In this document: positions 32,128 through 39,776 of the stretch, piece after piece
Layout: the number at the start of each line of letters is the position of its first letter
Position numbering within the stretch: the stretch's first letter is position 1
DNA from: JBHPHI01 sp042569595
Lineage (GTDB): Bacteria; Patescibacteriota; Microgenomatia; UBA1400; 2-01-FULL-45-11
NCBI GenBank assembly: GCA_042569595.1
Contig: JBHPHI010000003.1
Coordinates: 1 to 58,403 of the forward strand
Reading direction: 5' to 3'
DNA length: 58,403 nucleotides
Program-made: the position numbers and the translations under genes
The notes under the pieces: model-generated
The model's database searches: none
Seen by the model: only the letters and a program-made list of their open reading frames with translations
Told to the model about the DNA's origin: nothing

Positions 32128-34974
32128 TTATTTGATGGCAAAGGGGCAAATGCGGTTGTATTCGCAAAAATTACTACACCGTCTTTTTTCTGGATTAGCT
32201 TTAAAATCTGAAGTTTTAATTTTTTGAATATATTTTGCAAACTTCTTCTTAGTGTTTTCTAATTGTTTCTGGCTTTTTGAGGTTGTTATTTTATTTCCAG
32301 AATCAATAAAGTATAGACTTGCTTGTTTTGGATTTAGTCCAAACACCTCACTACTAGCTAAAGCGTATAAAGATAATTGTTCGTCTCTGTCTACTGTTTT
32401 TTGATCCTTAGTTTTTCCAGTTTTATAATCGATGATTTCTACCCCTCCCTCTATTTCGTCTATTCTATCTATTTTCCCTTTTATAATTATGTCGTCTATT
32501 TTTATCTTGAAAGATCTTTCTAAATGAATTGGTTTGCCAAATAAGTTTTTATGAGTTTTATAATAGTTTTTTAAGTCTTCAATACCCTTTTTGTATCTGA
32601 GTTCTTTGTGTTCTTTGCTTTTGTATCCAGTTTCATTAAAGTGAGATTTGTATAAGTCAATAAATTCTTTTTGACTTAGTTTCTTGCCTTGTTGTGCAAG
32701 TCGGTGAAAATCATTTAGGGTTTCGTGTATGGTCCTGCCAAATGTAAGAGATTGTTTGGGTAACGTAGGAACTTTGAGGATATATCGATATTTGTATTTG
32801 AGAGGACATCCATTAAAGTCATCTATTTGGGTGTAGGAAAGTGATTTGATTTCTGTTTTTTTGTATTTGTCTAAATAGGTAATGGTGGATGGCTCTGTAT
32901 TTTTTGAATTAATGATGATTGTGGGCTCTACTTCTTTTTCTTTAAGGTCGGTTTCTGATAAAAATCCACTTGGTTTTCTCTTTCGAACTCCCCCATAATC
33001 ATCTGCATATGATAAATAAAGGTGGTGTTTGGCTCTAGTCATGGCCACATACAACAATCTTCTTTCTTCCTCTATGTGATAATTACCCTCTGGAAGAGTT
33101 TCTTTAATTAAGCCCTCTGGGAATGGAATTCTATTTTTTCTGTTGGTGGTGGGAAATCTGCCTACGATAAGGCTGGGGATAAATACAACTGGAAACTCTA
33201 GACCCTTGGCAGCATGAATAGTCATAAGGCTGACAGTGTCTATGTCTTCGATGGTGGCTTGAGCGGGATTTTCCCCTGCCTCAATCCATTGGTTTAGAAT
33301 TTCAATAAAATGCGTGATGTGAGTATTTGACTCATCTTGTTCAAACTTTTTGATGTGGTCGAAGAGCAGGTTTATGTTTTGTATCTTTAATGAATTTTCT
33401 ACAGAATCAATGTTGGCGAGTTTTTGAATATAATCTGTGTGAATAATATATTCGTGTAAAACTTTGCTTGTGGGGTATTTGCTGGCATAGTTTTGAAACT
33501 TGATAATAGTGTCAATTACTTTATTTATTTGTTTTTCGTCTTTAAAGCTTTGAAGAGTTTCATAAAGTGATTGGCTGTTTTTTCTGGATAGGTTTATAAG
33601 CTGAATAATTTGACTGGGATCGACATGAAAATAATCAGAGTGCATGAAGTGGAAAAGCGAGGCGGATTCTTCTGGGTTGCTAAGCACGTATAAGAAGTCT
33701 ATCAATGACTTGACCTCTTTTTGATCAAAAAGGCCTCTATTTCCAACTCTTTGATAAGGAATGTTGTGGGTTTTTAATGATTGAACAAATGGGTCTAGTT
33801 GGTTGTTAGCTCGAGTGAGGATGGCAAAATCTTTGAATGTATAGTTTTTGGTGGAGACCAAGTGCATAATGTTTTCGATGATTATATCTATTTCTTCCTG
33901 GTGAGATTTGGAGTGGTAAATGAGTTGTTCTGAATCATTATCTTTAGTTTCTGATGAAAGTTTTTTGTTTATTCCCAGCTTTGTTTCTAGCCTGTCTGGA
34001 TTGTTGTGTTGGATGAGTTTGTATGAATGATCCAATATTGATTGAACTGAGCGGTAGTTTTTGGTGAGAATTATTTCTTTGGCTTTTTTATAATCTTTTT
34101 TGAAACCTAAAATATTACTGATGGCAGCGCCTCTAAATTTATAGATAGACTGATCATCGTCGCCCACGACAATAAGGTTTGGATTGTTATTTGCTGGTGC
34201 AAGTAATTTAATAAGTTGATATTGCGCATAGTTTGTATCTTGAAACTCGTCGATGAGGATGTGAGTGAAAAGATCTTGGTATTTTTTTAGAATACTGTTA
34301 TTGCTTCTAAAAAGGTGGAGAGTTTGAGTGATTAAGTCTCCAAAATCGTAAAGAGAGTTTTTGATTTTTATTTGATGATATAGCTTAAAAGCTGTGGATA
34401 TCTCACTAATATGGGAGGCAGATTCTTTTTCTTCGTCGGTTATGGTGTTTTGGGAGGATTTTTTTGCGTAATTTATAAATTCTTTGGGAGGGGTGTCTTC
34501 GTCCTGGAGTCTAGAAAAAAACTTAATGAGATTTGAAATGAATGTGCTTGGGTTTCCAAGAGGCCTAAAGTGGTCAAGTCCGAGATCGAAGATATTGTCT
34601 CTTATAAACAACCATTGTTGAGTAGGAGTCATGACAGTAAAGTTGGGATCTATGCCTATGTGAAAACCTTCAAGTCGAAGAATGCGATCACACAATGCAT
34701 GAAAAGTGCCTATCCAAGGTTCTTCATACCCCAAAGGCATGATCTCATCTAGTCTATCTAACATTTCTTCTGCAGACTTTTGAGTGAAGGTGGCAGCAAA
34801 TATACGGCTTGGTTCTACTTTTTTTTGAGTAATTAGATATCTAATTCTTTCGATGATGGTGGTGGTTTTGCCTGTGCCGGCTCCCGCAACCACTAAAAGA
34901 GGATCTAAAGCGTGACGAACAACTGATTTTTGGTGACTATTTAATTTCTTTTCGCTACTCATTTTTTTCTGCAA
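32128..34974 (-). CDS. UvrD-like helicase fused to a RecB-type PD-(D/E)XK nuclease with Fe-S site
   Basis: 948 residues. The N-terminal SF1 helicase has Walker A GAGTGKTT (about 32-39), IDEFQDT, GDDDQSIYKFRG, NYRSVQSI, IHAAKGLEFPVVF and YVAMTRAKHHL. The C-terminal region (about 690-948) has the nuclease motif KIDRIDEIEGGVEIIDYKTGK (split here as a long run) and Cys residues in FNGCPLKYKYRY and at the end, CSNFCEYNRIC, the four-Cys pattern of AddB/Cas4-type iron-sulfur nucleases. It probably resects DNA ends for recombination, standing in for RecBCD/AddAB in this genome. It overlaps rmuC by 20 bp. Confidence 0.92.
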   Translation of the reverse strand: MQKKMSSEKKLNSHQKSVVRHALDPLLVVAGAGTGKTTTIIERIRYLITQKKVEPSRIFAATFTQKSAEEMLDRLDEIMPLGYEEPWIGTFHALCDRILRLEGFHIGIDPNFTVMTPTQQWLFIRDNIFDLGLDHFRPLGNPSTFISNLIKFFSRLQDEDTPPKEFINYAKKSSQNTITDEEKESASHISEISTAFKLYHQIKIKNSLYDFGDLITQTLHLFRSNNSILKKYQDLFTHILIDEFQDTNYAQYQLIKLLAPANNNPNLIVVGDDDQSIYKFRGAAISNILGFKKDYKKAKEIILTKNYRSVQSILDHSYKLIQHNNPDRLETKLGINKKLSSETKDNDSEQLIYHSKSHQEEIDIIIENIMHLVSTKNYTFKDFAILTRANNQLDPFVQSLKTHNIPYQRVGNRGLFDQKEVKSLIDFLYVLSNPEESASLFHFMHSDYFHVDPSQIIQLINLSRKNSQSLYETLQSFKDEKQINKVIDTIIKFQNYASKYPTSKVLHEYIIHTDYIQKLANIDSVENSLKIQNINLLFDHIKKFEQDESNTHITHFIEILNQWIEAGENPAQATIEDIDTVSLMTIHAAKGLEFPVVFIPSLIVGRFPTTNRKNRIPFPEGLIKETLPEGNYHIEEERRLLYVAMTRAKHHLYLSYADDYGGVRKRKPSGFLSETDLKEKEVEPTIIINSKNTEPSTITYLDKYKKTEIKSLSYTQIDDFNGCPLKYKYRYILKVPTLPKQSLTFGRTIHETLNDFHRLAQQGKKLSQKEFIDLYKSHFNETGYKSKEHKELRYKKGIEDLKNYYKTHKNLFGKPIHLERSFKIKIDDIIIKGKIDRIDEIEGGVEIIDYKTGKTKDQKTVDRDEQLSLYALASSEVFGLNPKQASLYFIDSGNKITTSKSQKQLENTKKKFAKYIQKIKTSDFKANPEKRRCSNFCEYNRICPFAIK

Positions 34975-36097
34975 TTACGGCAGACTCTTTTTTCGCCATA
35001 CTCTTTCCTTCATCTTCTTGAATTCTTCTAATCCTAAGTTGCATACGTTTATATCTAGTGGATTTTATTTTATCGAAATTATCTCTAAGCTTAGCAATAG
35101 ATTCATCGAACTTGTTGAATTCTCCTGTGAATCTTTCCCACTCCTCAATGAACTGATGAATGTGTTTGATGATTCCTCTTAAATTGTTTTCAATCATGAA
35201 GTTTTTATATGACTCCATAACTGTGCGGGCCACTACTAAAAAGGTGAAGGGTGAGGTGAGGATGATTTTTTTAGCCATAGCTTGATCAACTATGTGGGGG
35301 AATTGTTGATTGATGTAGGAAAAAAGCATTTCGTTGGGAACAAACATGATGGCATAATCTAAGGTTCCAGCCTCAATGTCTATATATCCTCTTTTTTCAA
35401 TTTGGGTGATTTTAGTTTTTAAATCTTTTTCAAATAGTTTTTGGTGTTCTTTTTTGGCACTTTTAGTTTCGGCTTTGGCCATGTGTTGGATTTGTTGGTA
35501 TGGAAATTTTACGTCGATAGCTACTTTTCTCTCGTTGGGAAGGAGAAGGGTAATGTCTGGAATCACCTTTGTTCCTGGAAGAGATTTTTGTTTTTGATAG
35601 TGAACATCTTCTATGAGTCCGGAGTCTGTAAGAATTGTTTCAATGATTCTTTCGCCCCATTCTCCGCGAGTTTGATTGTTTGAAAGAACCCGGGACAAGG
35701 ATTCTGTGGAAGTTTTTAATTCTCTGGTAATTTCTTTGTGTTCTGCTATGGAGCGACTAATGTCTGCAAACTTCTTATTTCTGTCTCTTTCAAGTTCGCG
35801 AATTTCTTCTTGACGAATTTTTAGTTCCTTTTGTAGATCTGTAACAATTTTTTCGATGACGTCTTTTTTGTGAATATTGTCTTTATATATCGCTTCTTTG
35901 TCTGTCTCTAAAACAGATTTAGCCTGATCAATAACCCTACTGCTCACTTCTCCAAAAACTTGATTTACAATGTTTTTTGTTTTTTCTTCTTCAATATCTT
36001 GGGATGAGATTGATTGTATTTTTCTATTTACAAACCAGCCTAATAGTGAAAATCCTGCAATTAATATCGCGCTGATTAGATACAAATCTTGATTCAT
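34955..36097 (-). CDS. rmuC: RmuC-family DNA recombination protein
   Basis: 380 residues. N-terminal membrane helix (about 5-22), long coiled coil (about 60-140), then the RmuC nuclease-like core (about 145-330) with RGEWGERIIETIL, a PDITLLLPNERKVAIDVKFPY strand set and the FVPNEMLFSYI segment. RmuC limits recombination at inverted repeats and is a PD-(D/E)XK relative. Its 3' end overlaps the helicase-nuclease gene by 20 bp, so the two are probably co-expressed and act together on DNA ends. The start has TACAAT 6 nt upstream and no Shine-Dalgarno. Confidence 0.92.
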   Translation of the reverse strand: MNQDLYLISAILIAGFSLLGWFVNRKIQSISSQDIEEEKTKNIVNQVFGEVSSRVIDQAKSVLETDKEAIYKDNIHKKDVIEKIVTDLQKELKIRQEEIRELERDRNKKFADISRSIAEHKEITRELKTSTESLSRVLSNNQTRGEWGERIIETILTDSGLIEDVHYQKQKSLPGTKVIPDITLLLPNERKVAIDVKFPYQQIQHMAKAETKSAKKEHQKLFEKDLKTKITQIEKRGYIDIEAGTLDYAIMFVPNEMLFSYINQQFPHIVDQAMAKKIILTSPFTFLVVARTVMESYKNFMIENNLRGIIKHIHQFIEEWERFTGEFNKFDESIAKLRDNFDKIKSTRYKRMQLRIRRIQEDEGKSMAKKESAVIAEKNE

Positions 36098-36103
36098 GAC
36101 GAC

Positions 36104-36133
36104 ATTGTAACACTTGAAACAAACAACTAGTAT
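36104..36133. promoter_or_regulatory. Overlapping divergent leaderless-type promoters
   Basis: On the minus strand TACAAT (36104-36109) lies 6 nt before the rmuC ATG. On the plus strand TTGTAA (36105-36110), a 17-nt spacer and TAGTAT (36128-36133) lie 6 nt before the ATG at 36140. The rmuC -10 and the other gene's -35 share the same bases, so the two promoters should compete. Confidence 0.5.
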
Positions 36134-36139
36134 AGATTT

Positions 36140-36499
36140 ATGAACGTTGTTTTAAAAAGAGAAAGAAAGCAGAGATCTCAAAAGAAAAATCTTGTTCCTT
36201 CTCTTGTTTTAACGGTGATTTTTTGGATATTGCTGTTTTTATTAATTTTCTTTGTTGACCCATTGCTGGTGAGAGATTTCATTTTAAAAGATAGTTACGC
36301 TTTGTTTTTTATTCTTTTTTTTGTTTCAACTTTTTTATCTTTTTCTTTCCTATTAAAATCTTCAAGAAGGGGTTTATTTTTTTCTTTTGGAATTTCATTT
36401 TTTTTAGTACTTCGCTTAATTGGGATTGGTTCTATTTTTAATATTGCTCTTTTGACTCTGTTTTTGATAACTCTTGATGTATATATATCTCGATCTTAG
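36140..36499 (+). CDS. Small four-helix membrane protein
   Basis: 119 residues. A basic N-terminus (KRERKQRSQKK) is followed by four hydrophobic helices, two of them starting near residues 20 and 52. No family is recognised. It is divergent from rmuC and has a promoter placing the transcript start at the ATG. 36500-36568 is AT-rich and may hold the TrpR-like gene promoter (TTGACT, 17 nt, TATTCT). Confidence 0.65.
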   Translation: MNVVLKRERKQRSQKKNLVPSLVLTVIFWILLFLLIFFVDPLLVRDFILKDSYALFFILFFVSTFLSFSFLLKSSRRGLFFSFGISFFLVLRLIGIGSIFNIALLTLFLITLDVYISRS

Positions 36500-36568
36500 T
36501 TTGACTTGCGTATAAATATCTAATATTCTACTTTTATTAATTAAACTTATCTGATTTATCAATCTTTT

Positions 36569-36937
36569 ATGCAGGTTTCTAAAAAGAAATTAAACCAAAA
36601 TATTCAAAAACAAATTGAGGGAATATTTTTCAAGTTAATATCCGACATCCGAACGGAGTCCGAGGCTAAAGTAGTTTTTTGGGACTTACTATCTAAAACA
36701 GAACAGCAGGCAATTGTGAAAAGAATCGCTATTGCAATATTTCTGGATAAAGGTAGGAGTTATGAAAATATAAAAAGCTATTTAAAGGTTTCGTCTGCAA
36801 CCATTGCTTCTGTAAACGAAAAAATGGGAGACCCGGGAATACAGTTGGCTTTGCAAAAAATTAAGGCAGAAGAATGGGCTGAAGATTGGGTGGAAAAAAT
36901 TGGTCAGTTTGTTGAAAATATTTTCTCAAGTAAATAA
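36569..36937 (+). CDS. TrpR/YerC-like DNA-binding protein
   Basis: 122 residues. The mid part resembles the Trp repressor superfamily (YerC/YecD): a helix with FWDLLSKTEQQAIVKRIAIA, then a DKGRSYENIKSYLKVSSATIASVNEKM helix-turn-helix. YerC-like proteins lack the Trp pocket residues and are orphan regulators. The C-terminal helix is amphipathic (WAEDWVEKIGQFVENIF). The ligand and targets are unknown. The next element downstream is the metG leader, but no link is shown. Confidence 0.75.
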   Translation: MQVSKKKLNQNIQKQIEGIFFKLISDIRTESEAKVVFWDLLSKTEQQAIVKRIAIAIFLDKGRSYENIKSYLKVSSATIASVNEKMGDPGIQLALQKIKAEEWAEDWVEKIGQFVENIFSSK

Positions 36938-36949
36938 ATTTTACTGTGC

Positions 36950-36955
36950 TACAAT
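36950..36955 (+). promoter_or_regulatory. Leaderless-type extended -10 of the metG leader
   Basis: TGC-TACAAT (TACAAT at 36950-36955) ends 6 nt before the ATG of the short leader peptide at 36962. Confidence 0.5.
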
Positions 36956-36961
36956 AACGCC

Positions 36962-37006
36962 ATGAGAGCAAAACCTTCACCTTTGATGTGTAAAGTAAGA
37001 ATTTGA
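36962..37006 (+). CDS. Candidate 14-residue leader peptide of metG
   Basis: ATG 36962 to TGA 37006 encodes MRAKPSPLMCKVRI. A promoter -10 ends 6 nt upstream, so it would be the first thing translated on the transcript. Met is the ninth codon (36986-36988). The stop lies 2 nt before RNA segment 2 of the attenuator. Its role as a sensor of Met-tRNA supply is inference from geometry. Confidence 0.5.
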   Translation: MRAKPSPLMCKVRI

Positions 37007-37053
37007 ACGTGAAGGGGTTTTATTTAGAACTCCTTTCGCAGAGGAGTTTTTTT
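36974..37053 (+). promoter_or_regulatory. Candidate trp-type transcription attenuator before metG
   Basis: Four segments are seen: 1 CCTTCAC (36974-36980), 2 GTGAAGGGGTT (37009-37019), 3 AACTCCTT (37028-37035) and 4 AGGAGTT (37042-37048) followed by a T run. Pairs 1:2 (7 bp), 2:3 (8 bp with one G-U) and 3:4 (7-bp terminator) exclude one another as in an attenuator. Segment 1 lies inside the leader peptide. The terminator ends 23 nt before the metG ATG. Confidence 0.65.
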
Positions 37054-37076
37054 ATTGGTAAAATTTAAGGACGTAA

Positions 37077-38519
37077 ATGAAAAAAAATAATTACTACATA
37101 ACTACTACCCTCCCTTATGTAAATGCAGAGCCACATATAGGGTTTGGGTTGGAGATTGTAGCAGCTGATGTAATTGCTCGATATCAAAAACTACTTGGTA
37201 AAAATGTTGTTTTTAACACAGGAACAGATGAGCATGGATTGAAAATATACCAAAAAGCTTTAGAGGAAAATAAGGATCCAAAAGACTATGTTGATGAGTA
37301 TGCGGTTAAATTTGATGAATTGAAAAACTTATTAAATTTGAGCTATACAAACTTTATTAGAACTACTGATGAACACCACATAAAAGCGGCTCAAGAGTTT
37401 TGGAATAGATGCAAAAAAAACGGCGACATTGATAAAAAACTATATAAGGTTAAATACTGCGTTGGTTGCGAGCTTGAAAAAACTGATTCGGAGTTGGTGG
37501 ATGGAAAATGTCATCTTCACCCAAACAGAAATCTTGAAATTCATGAAGAGGAAAATTATTTTTTTAAGTTTTCAAAATATCAAGATAAGTTGATGGAGCT
37601 TTATCAGCAGGGTGATTTTGTAAAACCTAGCAAAAAACAAAGAGAAATAAGTTCTTTTGTCGGTGGAGGTCTGCAAGACTTTAGTATTTCAAGACGTAAG
37701 GAGAAAATGCCTTGGGGGGTTCCTGTTCCTGGTGATGATGAGCATGTAATGTATGTTTGGTTTGATGCTTTGGTAAATTATATTTCAACCTTGGGTTGGC
37801 CTAATGATGAAGAAAATTTTGACAGTTTTTGGCCAGTAGTTCAAATTGCAGGAAAAGATAACCTTAGACAGCAGTCTGCTATGTGGCAAGCCATGCTTTT
37901 GTCAGCTGGATTACCAACATCAAAACAAATACTTATTAACGGATTTATCAGTGTTGATGATCAAAAGATGAGTAAGAGTTTAGGAAATGTAATAAGCCCT
38001 AAGCAATTGGTTAAGAAATATGGGGTGGATGGAGCCAGATTTCTATTAATTGATCTTGGGCCCGTATCAGATGATATGGATGTTTCATGGAGTAAATTTG
38101 ATGAGAGATATAATGCTTTTCTTGCAAATGGTTTGGGAAACTTGGTTAGCAGAGTTGCAAGATTGGCTGAGAAGAACAACCTTGATGTCTCGAGGCTAAA
38201 ACTTAATAGGCAAAATGTGATTTTAGAGGAAATGAGGTTATATGTGGAAAATTATGAATTTAATAAAGCTTTAGATTATGTATTTGGAGTAATTAGTGGA
38301 ATAGATAAATATATTGAAAAGAATGCTCCTTGGAAAAAATCACCTGAAGAGGCCAATAAAATACTTGAAAATATTGTGATTGGCTCTGAATCTACTACTT
38401 CTTTGATTGAAATTGCCAAGGCAATTGAGCCTATTATTCCTGAGTCTTCAAGAAAAATTGTTGATCTTTTTTCTGGCTCTAAAATTACAAAGGGTGAAAG
38501 TTTATTTCCAAGGATATGA
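37077..38519 (+). CDS. metG: Methionyl-tRNA synthetase
   Basis: 480 residues. Class I synthetase that charges tRNA-Met. Seen: TTLPYVNAEPHIGFG with the HIGH-type HIGF (20-23), a zinc knuckle near YCVGCE...KCHLHP, the WFDALVNY and GKDN motifs, and KMSKSLGN. It ends after the helical anticodon-binding region and lacks the C-terminal tRNA-binding EMAP-like domain. Upstream lies the candidate attenuator. Its stop overlaps the nudix gene start by 4 bp (ATGA), beginning a three-gene operon with nudix and tatD. metG-tatD adjacency is common in bacteria. Confidence 0.97.
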   Translation: MKKNNYYITTTLPYVNAEPHIGFGLEIVAADVIARYQKLLGKNVVFNTGTDEHGLKIYQKALEENKDPKDYVDEYAVKFDELKNLLNLSYTNFIRTTDEHHIKAAQEFWNRCKKNGDIDKKLYKVKYCVGCELEKTDSELVDGKCHLHPNRNLEIHEEENYFFKFSKYQDKLMELYQQGDFVKPSKKQREISSFVGGGLQDFSISRRKEKMPWGVPVPGDDEHVMYVWFDALVNYISTLGWPNDEENFDSFWPVVQIAGKDNLRQQSAMWQAMLLSAGLPTSKQILINGFISVDDQKMSKSLGNVISPKQLVKKYGVDGARFLLIDLGPVSDDMDVSWSKFDERYNAFLANGLGNLVSRVARLAEKNNLDVSRLKLNRQNVILEEMRLYVENYEFNKALDYVFGVISGIDKYIEKNAPWKKSPEEANKILENIVIGSESTTSLIEIAKAIEPIIPESSRKIVDLFSGSKITKGESLFPRI

Positions 38520-38929
38520 CCCAAATAAAAAGGGCTGCAGTTTTAATGATTGAGGATGATCAGGGAAAAATTCTTCTTTCAAAAAAAGGGCCAAAATCTA
38601 GATATGAGCCTGGTTTTTGGGAGCTGTGCGGTGGAGCCCTAGATAGTGGTGAAGATTTTTCTGATACTGCGAAAAGAGAGGCCTTAGAAGAATTGGGTGT
38701 TGAGGTGGAAATTGTAAATACCCTGTCACATGATACTTATCCTGACATGGGTGATGGCGTGGTTTGGGAAGTTAGGGTGTTTAAAGCAAAAACCAAAAAT
38801 GCACCCAAAATCATGGAGCCTGACAAGTGTGTTGAGCTTAGGTGGGTTTCTAAAGAAGAAATTTCTCTCATGAAGGGTGAATTGTCTGTCCATTTAAAAA
38901 TGGATCTGGAAAAACTTGGCTGGATATGA
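38516..38929 (+). CDS. NUDIX hydrolase
   Basis: 137 residues. The NUDIX box is complete: GGALDSGEDFSDTAKREALE, then the ELGVEVE end, matching Gx5Ex7REUxEExGU. It hydrolyses a nucleoside diphosphate linked to X; the substrate cannot be read from sequence. It lies between metG and tatD with 4-bp ATGA overlaps on both sides, so it is probably co-translated with them. A nucleotide house-cleaning role is inference. Confidence 0.92.
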   Translation: MTQIKRAAVLMIEDDQGKILLSKKGPKSRYEPGFWELCGGALDSGEDFSDTAKREALEELGVEVEIVNTLSHDTYPDMGDGVVWEVRVFKAKTKNAPKIMEPDKCVELRWVSKEEISLMKGELSVHLKMDLEKLGWI

Positions 38930-39762
38930 TCGATACCCACACTCATTTAAATTTCGAAGTTTTTGAAAAAGACTGGAAAGAAGTGGTGAAAAGAGCTGTT
39001 AATGCCGGTGTTTCAAAAATGATTGTTGTCGGAACAGATTTATACTCATCAAAAAAGGCCGTAGAGATGGCGGAAGAGAACGATTCTCTTTTTGCTTCTG
39101 TGGGAATTCATCCGCACCATGCAAAGCAGTTTAAAGAAAATGATTTTTTGGTTTTGACTGAAAACCAATTAAGAGAGCTAGAAAAACTGGCTCAAAACCA
39201 AAATGTCGTGGCCATTGGAGAAATTGGATTGGATTATCATGAATATAAAAACTCAAATAAATACGACGATGTTTCAATATCAGAAGATTTGATTAATGTT
39301 CAGAAAAATATATTTGACTCTCAAGTGAGATTAGCAATTCAATTAAATAAACCCGTTATTGTTCATAGTCGAGAAGCAAAAGATGGCGTGTTGGTTGAAT
39401 TACTAAAACATGAAAGCACTCCTTTAGGCGTTTTCCACTGTTTTGAGGGAAGTAAAAAATTTGCGAAGAAAATAATTGATTCTGGTTTTTATATTAGCTT
39501 TACTGGAAATGTGACTTTTGATGAAGGTAGGTCTGTAGTCTCAAAGCAAGTTCCTCTAGATAAACTACTTCTTGAAACCGACAGTCCATTCATGCTCCCA
39601 AACCCTCTTCGTGATAAAAAAGTAAATGAGGGTCGATTTTTGCGATGTGAGCCTGAAAATGTTAAAATTATAGGACAATTTCACGCTAACTTAAGAGGTA
39701 TTTCTGAAGATGTTGTATTTGCTAAAACTTCAGATAATGCGCAGCGTTTGTTTGGAATTTAA
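38926..39762 (+). CDS. tatD: TatD-family metal-dependent DNase
   Basis: 278 residues. It has the TatD metal ligands: MIDTHTHLNFE (HxH at the start), GEIGLDYHE (Glu), VHSREA (His), FHCFEGS (His) and LLETDSPFM (Asp). In known members this is a 3'-5' exonuclease or D-aminoacyl/phosphoesterase-type hydrolase of the amidohydrolase fold. Third gene of the metG operon. Confidence 0.94.
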   Translation: MIDTHTHLNFEVFEKDWKEVVKRAVNAGVSKMIVVGTDLYSSKKAVEMAEENDSLFASVGIHPHHAKQFKENDFLVLTENQLRELEKLAQNQNVVAIGEIGLDYHEYKNSNKYDDVSISEDLINVQKNIFDSQVRLAIQLNKPVIVHSREAKDGVLVELLKHESTPLGVFHCFEGSKKFAKKIIDSGFYISFTGNVTFDEGRSVVSKQVPLDKLLLETDSPFMLPNPLRDKKVNEGRFLRCEPENVKIIGQFHANLRGISEDVVFAKTSDNAQRLFGI

Positions 39763-39776
39763 ATAAAAGAATAAGC

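Noticed and set aside
36938..37076. T-box or SAM-type leader for metG
   Set aside because: No T-box AGGGUGGNACC-type sequence and no SAM core seen; the leader-peptide geometry fits better.
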